From Bacteroidales bacterium (GTDB lineage: Bacteria > Bacteroidota > Bacteroidia > Bacteroidales > JAADGE01), in contig JAIORQ010000041.1 in NCBI GenBank assembly GCA_021108035.1, positions 1-57,850 on the forward strand: a DNA stretch of 57,850 bases. The letters are read 5' to 3'. The notes under the pieces are model-generated. The model saw only the letters and a program-made list of their open reading frames with translations, made no database searches and had not been told where the DNA came from. Positions 35,580-43,534 of the stretch are shown here, piece after piece (position 1 is the stretch's first letter; the number at the start of each line of letters is the position of its first letter). Position numbers and translations under genes: made by a program.

Positions 35580-36425
35580 CTATTTTTTAAATCCCCAAAC
35601 TATAAAAGCTTGTCCAAAACCTTCATCACAAAGCCAAGGATGCTTCCCTGTTTGTTTTTTACGAGTTTTTAATATTTTGTTAAAATGATTTACAATTGCT
35701 TTCTCACTATCATCGGGCATCAAAGAAAAAGGAAATTCTATAGAATGCGAAATCATCGGCAAAGGATATACTCCGCTTGAATTTATTTCTTTCAGCCCGT
35801 AATCTTTCATAACTGAAATATATTTTTCAGAATTATCATCCGACCTGTATATCTTTTCTTTTTCAACTGTATTATCATTTTTAGAATAAGCCTTAAGTAT
35901 TTCATTAATCCATAAAAAATCTTTTTGAACATTATTTTCATACTTCGGAACAACATAAGCTATAAATAATCCTCCGGCATCCAAAATTCTCATTTGTTCT
36001 TGCATTGGCTTCTCAATATCTTCAAAGTGCTCAAGTAAACCTATTGAAAATACAATGTCAAAAGTCTTATCATCAAAAGGAAGTTTGTTGGCATCTCCTG
36101 TTATAAAATCGGCATTTAGTTTGTTATTATTGAATATTGTTTTTGCAATATCAATAACTTTTTCTGATTTATCTAAAAGCGTGCAATCATAAGCTGTATT
36201 ACTGAAGTAGCAAGACAAACTACCTCTTCCGCATCCTACTTCAAGCACCCTTTTGCCTTTATTAAAAAAAGAATTTTGCATTAACTCATTGAAAAGTGTC
36301 CAATGATTTCTGAAAGCCAGTTGAATTTGATTTTGAGGCTCACCCTTTACCCAATGAGTATAATGTGCTTCTTTTCGAATTTTCCAATTTTTATCGAAAG
36401 AATCAATATCGCCTTTTTTTATCAT
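35580..36425 (-). CDS. Class I SAM-dependent methyltransferase in the neu cluster
   Basis: 281 aa with a full Rossmann methyltransferase core: motif I VLEVGCGRGSLSCYF (about residue 59), CTLLDKSEKVIDIA, then FDIVFSIGLLEHFEDIEKPM (about 129) and a post-core LDAGGLFIAYVVPKYE. It probably methylates a sugar or glycan intermediate. It lies between neuC and neuA with gaps of 1-4 nt, so it is part of the same operon. Confidence 0.85.
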   Translation of the reverse strand: MIKKGDIDSFDKNWKIRKEAHYTHWVKGEPQNQIQLAFRNHWTLFNELMQNSFFNKGKRVLEVGCGRGSLSCYFSNTAYDCTLLDKSEKVIDIAKTIFNNNKLNADFITGDANKLPFDDKTFDIVFSIGLLEHFEDIEKPMQEQMRILDAGGLFIAYVVPKYENNVQKDFLWINEILKAYSKNDNTVEKEKIYRSDDNSEKYISVMKDYGLKEINSSGVYPLPMISHSIEFPFSLMPDDSEKAIVNHFNKILKTRKKQTGKHPWLCDEGFGQAFIVWGFKK

Positions 36426-36426
36426 C

Positions 36427-37581
36427 TTAAAATGTATTTTTTTTAAGTAGATTTAATTTTACCTGTACTAATTTATCAGTAATTTTTTTCCCGGCTTCAC
36501 CTTCTCCGAATATTTTACCGGATTTATATTTCTTATTTTTCAACTGCAAATTTATTTTTGATATAATATCATTTGAATCGTATCCGGCAAACATAACATT
36601 TTCGCCATGCTCTCGTCCTTCTTGTCTGTTACCTACAATAACAGCAGGAACTCCCAGAAAATCCCCTTCTCTGATAAATGAAGACGAATTTCCGACCAAA
36701 CAAGTTGCATTTCGCAAAACTCTTGCATAATCTTCGGGTGAAAAATTTCTGAAATAATGAAAATTTGCTTTTCTGTTTTTTTCTCTGAATATCCTGATTC
36801 CTTTTGCCACGTCATCACTCCCTGCATCAATATTCGGCCATAAAACAATTTTTTGACAGTCCGGAAATTTTAAAAGTGCCTCTAAAGTTTGTTCTACCTG
36901 TTCGCGTCCTTCTCCGTAGCTTGTGGTAACCGGATGTTGAACCATTAACATATACGGTTTACTCCAATCAACAGGTTGCCCTGTGCCGCCGTATTTTGCC
37001 ATTATTTGCTTATTAATGCTTAAATCTTCATTTTTCAAAATATCCATTGCCGGACATCCAAAATTAAAAATTGTATCAGGATTTTCGCCGAGTTTTATAA
37101 TTCTTTGTTTTGATTCTTCGGTAGCGGGAAAATGTATATCTGCAAGTTTTGTTATTGCATGACGTACTCTTTCGTCAATATTTCCGGTAATTTCACCGCC
37201 TTGTAAGTGAGCAAGCGGAATATTCATATATGTAGCCGCAATTGCAGTTGCCATTGTTTCAAATCTGTCGGCAACTGTAAGAACAATATCCGGATTTAAA
37301 TCTTCAAATGCCGTTGACAGTTCAACAATACCAAGTCCGGTTGATTTTGCTTGTGTACTTAATGTTTCGCCTTCAATGATATAATAAATCTTTCTTACGG
37401 GTTTAAATCCGTCTTTTTCAATAATATCAATTGCATTTCCGAATCTGTATAACAAAATTGAAGCTCCTACGATTAATTGCAATTCTAATTCGGGGTGTGC
37501 CTCAACGGCTTTAAGCAAATATTTCACACGTCCGTAGTTTGCTCTGCTGGCAACTACTACGCATATTTTTCTTTTTTTCAT
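36427..37581 (-). CDS. neuC: UDP-N-acetylglucosamine 2-epimerase (hydrolysing)
   Basis: 384 aa from this start. It converts UDP-GlcNAc to ManNAc plus UDP, the first step toward sialic acid. The N-terminus ICVVVASRANYGRVKYLLKA, the central LAHLQGGEITGNIDERVR and the C-terminal CLVGNSSSFIREGDFLGVP are signature blocks. A longer frame from 37638 adds 19 non-conserved residues, and a promoter box lies between the two starts, so 37581 is chosen. It is separated from neuB by a broken RhuM gene but has its own promoter. Confidence 0.92.
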   Translation of the reverse strand: MKKRKICVVVASRANYGRVKYLLKAVEAHPELELQLIVGASILLYRFGNAIDIIEKDGFKPVRKIYYIIEGETLSTQAKSTGLGIVELSTAFEDLNPDIVLTVADRFETMATAIAATYMNIPLAHLQGGEITGNIDERVRHAITKLADIHFPATEESKQRIIKLGENPDTIFNFGCPAMDILKNEDLSINKQIMAKYGGTGQPVDWSKPYMLMVQHPVTTSYGEGREQVEQTLEALLKFPDCQKIVLWPNIDAGSDDVAKGIRIFREKNRKANFHYFRNFSPEDYARVLRNATCLVGNSSSFIREGDFLGVPAVIVGNRQEGREHGENVMFAGYDSNDIISKINLQLKNKKYKSGKIFGEGEAGKKITDKLVQVKLNLLKKNTF

Positions 37582-37588
37582 GGATTTA

Positions 37589-37596
37589 CAAATATA
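37589..37596 (-). promoter_or_regulatory. Promoter -7 box of neuC
   Basis: TATATTTG on the minus strand, 7 nt before the ATG at 37581. The -33 position shows only a weak TCTG. It would restart transcription after the RhuM remnant and yield an almost leaderless mRNA. Confidence 0.5.
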
Positions 37597-37621
37597 GTTT
37601 AAGATTATACGGATACAGACT

Positions 37622-38057
37622 TTATTTTTTATCTTCAATTATTTCTTTCACTTTGTTTTTCAAGTGTTTTATTTCTGTTTTTAATTGTTCTAAAGCATGT
37701 TTGCCTTCGGTTAATTGTCTGTGCTTTAAATATTTATTATATTCTTTATTAACAATTTCATTAGCAAGTTTTCGTGAAATTTTCCCTGCATGTTCTAAAA
37801 TCTGATTCTCATTCAAGGCTGTAAAATTTAACAGGTTTATCAGAATTTGCAATGTGCATAAATTGCACATTGCTTTTTTCCTGTAATTCATTTTCTTTAA
37901 AAACGTTATTTACATGGCGAGTTATCACACTTCTTTCTCTTTGGAAAAGTTCCGACATTTGTTGTTGAGATAACCAAACGGTTTCATTTTCAAGTCGGAC
38001 TTCTAATTTTGTTTGTCCGCTTTCTGTTTGATATAAAATTATTTCAGAACTATTCAT
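37622..38057 (-). pseudogene. RhuM-family gene with internal out-of-frame deletion
   Basis: The N-terminal 82 residues (ending HIANSDKPVKFYSLE) match the start of the RhuM/virulence family, including TVWLSQQQMSELFQRERSVI. They stop where the family continues for some 200 residues. A second frame overlapping the junction (near 37815) carries ALNENQILEHAGKISRKLAN and a lysine-rich tail, matching the family's C-terminus. The middle is missing and the halves are out of frame, so this is a deletion remnant. It lies between neuB and neuC. Confidence 0.75.
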
Positions 38058-38075
38058 GCTGTCAGTTTGTTAATA

Positions 38076-39086
38076 TTAAATTAAGTCTTCCGGTTTCAAA
38101 AAATCATATTTCTTTTTATCTGTTTTTAATTTTTTCCCAATAACTTTTTTAAAATCTTTTGCAGGAATACCTTGCGTTCCGGGTTTTTTGCTTTCGAGTA
38201 CATTAACAGTAATCTCACTGCCTTTTTTTAAATCTTTGTTGACGGCAAGTGATTTTCCGAAGATTTTCTTCAATTCAATAAATTCTGAATCATCGTTTTT
38301 ATTAATATTATTTTGTAACATAATATCGACATAACGTATCCCTTCGGACATTGTTTTCAGTTCATTTATTGTTAATGAAGATGTTGAATCGGGTCCGAAT
38401 ATTTTTTTATCAAATACAGCATGAACTTCAATTATTTTGGCACCGAGTGCAACGGCAGCAATTGCCGGAAATATTGTTCCTGAATGGTCAGAAAGTCCGA
38501 CAGGCAAGTTGTATCTGTTTTTTAATTCGCTTAATACATTTAATCCTGTGTCTTCCGGAGCAGTCGGGTATTTTGTGGTACATTGAAGAACAGATATTTT
38601 ATTTCCGTAAGGTTTCAAGAACTCAATTGTTTGGTCTAATTCTTTAAAACTGCTCATTCCGCTTGACAGGATTATTTCTTTTCCGGTTTCAGCTATTTTG
38701 CTCAACATTAACAAGTTACAGATTTCGCCCGAAGCAACTTTGTATTTTTTCATGTCAAGTTCTTTCAGCAAATCTACTGCAAGGCATGAAAAAGGTGAGC
38801 TTATAAATTCCAAATCTACAGATTCGCAATGTTGTTTTATTTCATACCACTGCTCTTTTGTAAATTCCATTCTTTGCCAATAATCATATCTTGTTTTATC
38901 AACATAAGAAAAGTTTTTTCTGAAAGCTTCGTAAATACTGCTTTCGGCTTCTGCTATATGTGTTTGAAATTTAATTGCATCAACTCCGGTTCCGGCAACT
39001 GCATCAATATATGAATGCAATATTCCGAGACTTCCTTCATGAGCTTGACCTATTTCTGCTATTATAAAAGTTTTATTTTTTTTCAT
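38076..39086 (-). CDS. neuB: N-acetylneuraminate (sialic acid) synthase
   Basis: 336 aa. It condenses ManNAc (or a related 6-carbon sugar) with phosphoenolpyruvate. The N-terminal TIM barrel (about 5-270) shows FIIAEIGQAHEGSLG, AIKFQTH and VGLSDHSGTIF. The C-terminal antifreeze-like SAF domain (about 280-335, with SLAVNKDLKKGSEITVNVLE) is complete. The ATG at 39086 shares one base with the stop of the GT2 gene (TGATG); a TTG at 39089 is less likely. Confidence 0.93.
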   Translation of the reverse strand: MKKNKTFIIAEIGQAHEGSLGILHSYIDAVAGTGVDAIKFQTHIAEAESSIYEAFRKNFSYVDKTRYDYWQRMEFTKEQWYEIKQHCESVDLEFISSPFSCLAVDLLKELDMKKYKVASGEICNLLMLSKIAETGKEIILSSGMSSFKELDQTIEFLKPYGNKISVLQCTTKYPTAPEDTGLNVLSELKNRYNLPVGLSDHSGTIFPAIAAVALGAKIIEVHAVFDKKIFGPDSTSSLTINELKTMSEGIRYVDIMLQNNINKNDDSEFIELKKIFGKSLAVNKDLKKGSEITVNVLESKKPGTQGIPAKDFKKVIGKKLKTDKKKYDFLKPEDLI

Positions 39087-39910
39087 CAACCATTTGATTT
39101 AAAGAAAGAAAAAACCGTGTTCTTCCATAATTTTGCTTTATTTGGAATTATTAAAAATAGCAAATCCGGAATTAATCTTCCGTAATTCCAAACCCGGACT
39201 TTATTTTGTCTGAATAATTTGTACCTAATTTTTAATCTTGCAATTTTTTGTTGTTTCCACTTATTCAAAGATATACTTTTATTTTGATGAGTACGAATAT
39301 ATGTAAGGAATTCTTGTATATTATAAGCTTTACCTGTTTGTAAAATTTCAGCATACAAATTATAATCTTGACCTGTTTGAAAAGTTTCATCATATCTTTT
39401 TGCCGCATTTTTTAAAAATAAAATTGAAGGATGCACCATAGGAGACGAGATTAACATTTTTTTCCTTATTTCGGAATCTTTTTCGGGCAAGAAAACTTTT
39501 CGTTCTTCATTTGTTTGAACATTGTAAGCAATTGTATTTGTGCCGATTATCACATATTCGGAATTCTGTTCTAAAAAATTTACTTGTTTCTTTAATTTTC
39601 CGGAATCCCACTTATCTCCGGCATCAATTCTTGCCGTCAAATTATATGCAGAAGCATCAATACCTTTATTCAAAGATTTTGTCAGCCCTAAATTTATTTC
39701 ATTTTCAATAAGCTTTATTCTCTTATCATTATTTGCAACTTTTTCTAAAATTTCTTGTGTATTGTCGGTTGATTTATCATTAATAATAATAAACTCAAAA
39801 TTTCTGTATGTTTGATTTAAAACACTCTGAATCGTCTCTTTCAGGTCTTGCTCTTCATTAAATACAGACATAATAATTGACACGCCTTTATTGTTGTCTT
39901 TATTATTCAT
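39086..39910 (-). CDS. Glycosyltransferase family 2
   Basis: 274 aa GT-A enzyme: VSIIMSVFNEEQDLKETIQS at the N-terminus, FIIINDKSTDNTQEIL with the first aspartates, and the DXD-like RIDAGDKWDSGKL at about 113. A basic C-terminus suggests membrane association. It should add one sugar to the repeat unit. It overlaps the following GT4 gene's stop by 8 nt and neuB by one base. Confidence 0.9.
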   Translation of the reverse strand: MNNKDNNKGVSIIMSVFNEEQDLKETIQSVLNQTYRNFEFIIINDKSTDNTQEILEKVANNDKRIKLIENEINLGLTKSLNKGIDASAYNLTARIDAGDKWDSGKLKKQVNFLEQNSEYVIIGTNTIAYNVQTNEERKVFLPEKDSEIRKKMLISSPMVHPSILFLKNAAKRYDETFQTGQDYNLYAEILQTGKAYNIQEFLTYIRTHQNKSISLNKWKQQKIARLKIRYKLFRQNKVRVWNYGRLIPDLLFLIIPNKAKLWKNTVFSFFKSNG

Positions 39911-40997
39911 TACTTATAAGATTCTGATACACATTTAACATTTTATTGTAATAATCATCAATATCGTATTTTTTAACATTTTCATAACCGCCGTTGATAA
40001 GTTGTGCCTTTAATTCATTGTCTTCAATAAGTTTGTTGATTTTTTCGGCTAAATCTTTTGAGTTTTTCCTCTCAAAAAGGAGTCCTGTTTTATTGTTAAT
40101 AACTACTTCATTAAGACCGGGAATATCAGATGCAATTACCGGAATACCAAGTGCCTGTGCTTCAATCGCTATCAGACCGAAAGATTCATGTTCGGACGGA
40201 ATAACAAGAATATCAATAAGCATATAAAATTGCCTGATGTTTTGTACAAAACCTAACAGTTTAACTTTTTGTTCTGCATTATTTTGTGCAATTAAATTTT
40301 CAAGTTTTGATTTTTCATCTCCGGTTCCGGCTATAATCAGTTTTGCATTTTTATTTACAAAAGGCATTGCATTTATAAGATGTTCGCAACCTTTTACTTT
40401 GCTTAAACGTCCGGCATATCCTAAAACTATTTCATTTTCTTGTATATTAAGCTTCTTTTTTTCCTGCTTTTTATCAATATGAATTTTACTTCTGTTAAAA
40501 TCATTTAAAATAATATAATTGTCAAGCACTTCAATGTTTGCTCCGTTAATATTCGTTTTGTTGACAAGTGCCGTTTTTGTTGCTTTTGAAACCACAACAT
40601 ATTTATCAACTTTTGATTCTGAAAATTTCATGAATTTCTTGTAAATATTTCTGTCGTTCTGGAAAATTTCGCCAAGTTCGTGAAAAATAAGTTTAATTTT
40701 CGGAAAAAAGAATTTTCTTAAAATATAACCAAATATTTGTGATTTAAGCAAATAGCAATGAATAATTTGAATATTATTGTCTTTTATAATTTTTTTTATT
40801 TCTTTAATGGGATGAAAAGAATATTTTGACTTTGATTTAGATACAAATACATTTTTATGATTTACTTCAATAACTAAATCTGTTTTTCGTAACGCAAACA
40901 GAAATAAATCAGGGTTTTGATATTTTTCAAATACTCCTTTTATCAGAAATTGAGCACCTCCCAAACTCATGTGGTCTATTATATGTAATGTTTTCAT
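39903..40997 (-). CDS. Glycosyltransferase family 4 (GT-B)
   Basis: 364 aa with an N-terminal GT4-like domain (MKTLHIIDHMSLGGAQFLIK) and a C-terminal donor domain: GYAGRLSKVKGCEHLINAMP (about 196) and EHESFGLIAIEAQALGIPVI (about 266), which includes the E-x7-E motif. It transfers a sugar with retention of anomeric configuration. It sits in an operon between the SGNH protein and the GT2 gene. Confidence 0.93.
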   Translation of the reverse strand: MKTLHIIDHMSLGGAQFLIKGVFEKYQNPDLFLFALRKTDLVIEVNHKNVFVSKSKSKYSFHPIKEIKKIIKDNNIQIIHCYLLKSQIFGYILRKFFFPKIKLIFHELGEIFQNDRNIYKKFMKFSESKVDKYVVVSKATKTALVNKTNINGANIEVLDNYIILNDFNRSKIHIDKKQEKKKLNIQENEIVLGYAGRLSKVKGCEHLINAMPFVNKNAKLIIAGTGDEKSKLENLIAQNNAEQKVKLLGFVQNIRQFYMLIDILVIPSEHESFGLIAIEAQALGIPVIASDIPGLNEVVINNKTGLLFERKNSKDLAEKINKLIEDNELKAQLINGGYENVKKYDIDDYYNKMLNVYQNLISNE

Positions 40998-41006
40998 ATT
41001 TTACTT

Positions 41007-42122
41007 TTACTTTGATAATTTAACAGACTTATTTGTAAAACTGCTGCAATTTTTTTTGAGCTGCTCAAATAAAATTTCAGTAAACAATTTTTCACCTTTT
41101 TTGTTAAAATGATCTCCATTTCTGTAATGTTCTTCTTTAATTCTGGTATCATAAGTGATATCTATTAATTTGACATTATTATCTTGCAAATACATTTTAA
41201 GAGTTTGCATATATTCTTTAATTTCTATAGGTTGAGCATCTGCTTGAAGGTCTCTTCTTTTTTTATATCTAACAAAAATAACTTCTTTATTATTTTGTTT
41301 TATCAATTTAATAATATGAGGAAGAAAAGATTTATTTAATAAATACTCAAAATTATTTTTCTCTTGCTTTTCAATTAACTCAATTTTTGTTAATTCGTTT
41401 ATATTCATATTTTCTGTACTGAAATACATATCAATAATTGAATCAGAAACATTATCATTAAAGTTGTATAAAAAGTAATTTATTAAATTCTTATAGTTTG
41501 TTTCAAAATCTTTTTTTATAATATGTCTTCTTTGTAGAATTTCTAAATTTTTATAAAACATATATGAGATAATATCCATATTGTTGTTAAGTACCAATCG
41601 TTCGTACAAAGGTTCATTTACAGTAGAAAATCTATCAATTGTAAATTTTGCTCCTCCGGTTGTTCCTACTTTCGGGTCGGTAATTTGTCTGTCTCTAAAT
41701 GTGATAACTATCAAATCGACAGATGTATTATCTATACTGAAAAAGACATTTTTCAAATATAAATACCATTCAGCTGTTCCGGATCCTCCGGGATTATGTT
41801 TAATAACGTTAAGATTTGCAAGTGAAGTAAATACAGAATCAGATAATCCGTCTCTAATTATAGAATTACCAAGAAAAATAATTTTCGGTTCTTCCTTTTT
41901 TATCAATTCACTTAGTGACTTTTTGCTGTTTATTAAGGCATCATTTATTATTTGTGCATTATTTTTCTCAGGGATTCCAAACATTAATGTTACTAAAACA
42001 AAAATAACGAGTACAGCAATATATTTTTTAAGTCGTATAATTCCCGGCATATTTTTTTTATTATTATCTTTATTTTTGTAACGTTTTTGATTTGAATACT
42101 TTTTATTTCTTTTCATAATCAT
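41007..42122 (-). CDS. Membrane-anchored SGNH-hydrolase-like protein partnered with MBOAT
   Basis: 371 aa. A basic N-terminus is followed by one membrane helix (about residues 32-48), then an SGNH fold: block I IIFLGNSIIRDGL (about 78; Ser in GNS), and block V GDHFNKKGEKLF near the C-terminus with the Asp-x-x-His type pair. Such proteins (DltD, AlgX/AlgJ-like) pair with MBOAT acyltransferases to move acyl groups onto exported polymers. It follows the MBOAT gene by 5 nt, so the pair probably O-acylates the glycan. Confidence 0.75.
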   Translation of the reverse strand: MIMKRNKKYSNQKRYKNKDNNKKNMPGIIRLKKYIAVLVIFVLVTLMFGIPEKNNAQIINDALINSKKSLSELIKKEEPKIIFLGNSIIRDGLSDSVFTSLANLNVIKHNPGGSGTAEWYLYLKNVFFSIDNTSVDLIVITFRDRQITDPKVGTTGGAKFTIDRFSTVNEPLYERLVLNNNMDIISYMFYKNLEILQRRHIIKKDFETNYKNLINYFLYNFNDNVSDSIIDMYFSTENMNINELTKIELIEKQEKNNFEYLLNKSFLPHIIKLIKQNNKEVIFVRYKKRRDLQADAQPIEIKEYMQTLKMYLQDNNVKLIDITYDTRIKEEHYRNGDHFNKKGEKLFTEILFEQLKKNCSSFTNKSVKLSK

Positions 42123-42127
42123 TTATT

Positions 42128-43516
42128 TTAAAATTGAAAGTATATAAAATCTTGTCCTGTTTCTCTAAAAAATAAAACCATTAACACTAACAAAAATCCA
42201 TACATTATAGAATATATCCACTCCTTTTCCGGAAAATATTTATCTAATATTGTAAATAAAACCATTGGTAAAGAATAAAGTATAACAAAAGCAATTATAA
42301 TAGTTCCTATCAGAAAATCATTACCACTAAATCCTATATTAGATTGAAGAAAAATATTTGTCAACCAATCTATTGAGGTTGCTCTGAAAAACATCCATCC
42401 GATTACTGTCAGTGTAAACATAATAAAGCACGCAGAAATTGTATGAAATCCTTTTTTAGGTTTCCATTTACCCCCTTTCCCAATTTTATGATAAATGAAA
42501 ACCAGTAAGCCATGATATATACCCCAAATAACAAATGTCCATGCAGCTCCATGCCATAAGCCGCTTAATCCCATTGTTACAACTAATACAAAAGCAAAAT
42601 GAATACTTGTTTTTACTCTAGATCCGCCAAGAGAGAAATATAAATAGTCACGTATCCATGAAGAAAATGAAATATGCCACCTTCTCCATAGATCCGATGG
42701 TGAAACTGCCAAATACGGATTCATAAAATTTCGGACTAAATCGAAACCAAGAAGCTTGGCAACACCGCGTGCTATATCAGTATATGCAGAAAAATCGGCT
42801 AAAATTTGAAGTGTAAAAGCCAATGTTCCGGCTATTAATACATATATTGAAGGAGAATCAAGCAAAAAAACTTTATCAGCAAATATTGCAATGTTATCAG
42901 CAATAACTATTTTCTTAAAAAATCCTTTAATTAATAAAGGAAGTGCAGTTTCAATTAATTTTATATTAAAACTGCGTTTATTCTCAATTTGCGGCAAAAA
43001 CCTTTTTGCTCGTTCAATAGGTCCGGCAACTAATTGAGGAAAAAATGAGACAAAAACGGCAAAATCAATAAAATCCTTCCGAGGTACTAACTTATTTCTA
43101 TAAATATCTATTGTATAACTTAATGTTTGAAAAGTATAAAATGAAATTCCTACCGGAAGGAAAATTTTTAATCCTGCATATGAAGCATTAATACCAAAGT
43201 TGTTTATTATTTGATATATGTTTTCAATAAAAAAATTGAAGTATTTAAAAAACCCCAGCATTCCAAGATTAACTGTAATACTAATAATTAAAAACAGTTT
43301 TTTATTATTTGTCCTCTTATAAATAGCAAGTCCGGCGAAATAATCAGTAATGGTTGATACGGCAATTAAAATACCAAACCAAGGATGTATCCAACCATAA
43401 AAAAGATAACTGCTTATGAGCAACAAAATATTTTGAAGTCTTTTTTTTGCAATCAGCCAATATAATATATAGACAATGACAAAAAACAGTATGAAATCTA
43501 TAGATGTAAAAATCAC
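42128..43516 (-). CDS. MBOAT-family O-acyltransferase (AlgI/DltB-like)
   Basis: 462 aa with about 11 membrane helices. The MBOAT signature is intact: PSDLWRRWHISFSSWIRDYL (about residue 280) and the catalytic histidine in GLSGLWHGAAWTFVIWG (about 320). It should transfer an acyl group, most often acetyl, across the inner membrane to a partner enzyme or polymer. The SGNH-like gene next to it is the expected partner. It follows the GT-C/LamG gene. Confidence 0.93.
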   Translation of the reverse strand: MIFTSIDFILFFVIVYILYWLIAKKRLQNILLLISSYLFYGWIHPWFGILIAVSTITDYFAGLAIYKRTNNKKLFLIISITVNLGMLGFFKYFNFFIENIYQIINNFGINASYAGLKIFLPVGISFYTFQTLSYTIDIYRNKLVPRKDFIDFAVFVSFFPQLVAGPIERAKRFLPQIENKRSFNIKLIETALPLLIKGFFKKIVIADNIAIFADKVFLLDSPSIYVLIAGTLAFTLQILADFSAYTDIARGVAKLLGFDLVRNFMNPYLAVSPSDLWRRWHISFSSWIRDYLYFSLGGSRVKTSIHFAFVLVVTMGLSGLWHGAAWTFVIWGIYHGLLVFIYHKIGKGGKWKPKKGFHTISACFIMFTLTVIGWMFFRATSIDWLTNIFLQSNIGFSGNDFLIGTIIIAFVILYSLPMVLFTILDKYFPEKEWIYSIMYGFLLVLMVLFFRETGQDFIYFQF

Positions 43517-43534
43517 GAAGCTCTCTTTATAAAT

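Noticed and set aside
37539-37805. 88-aa plus-strand ORF over the neuC start
   Set aside because: Antisense to neuC and the RhuM remnant; cysteine- and serine-rich with no family match.
38076-39086. Legionaminate or pseudaminate synthase instead of neuB
   Set aside because: Possible by sequence class, but the dehydratase, aminotransferase and acetyltransferase genes those pathways need are not in the window, so the three-gene sialate route is simpler.
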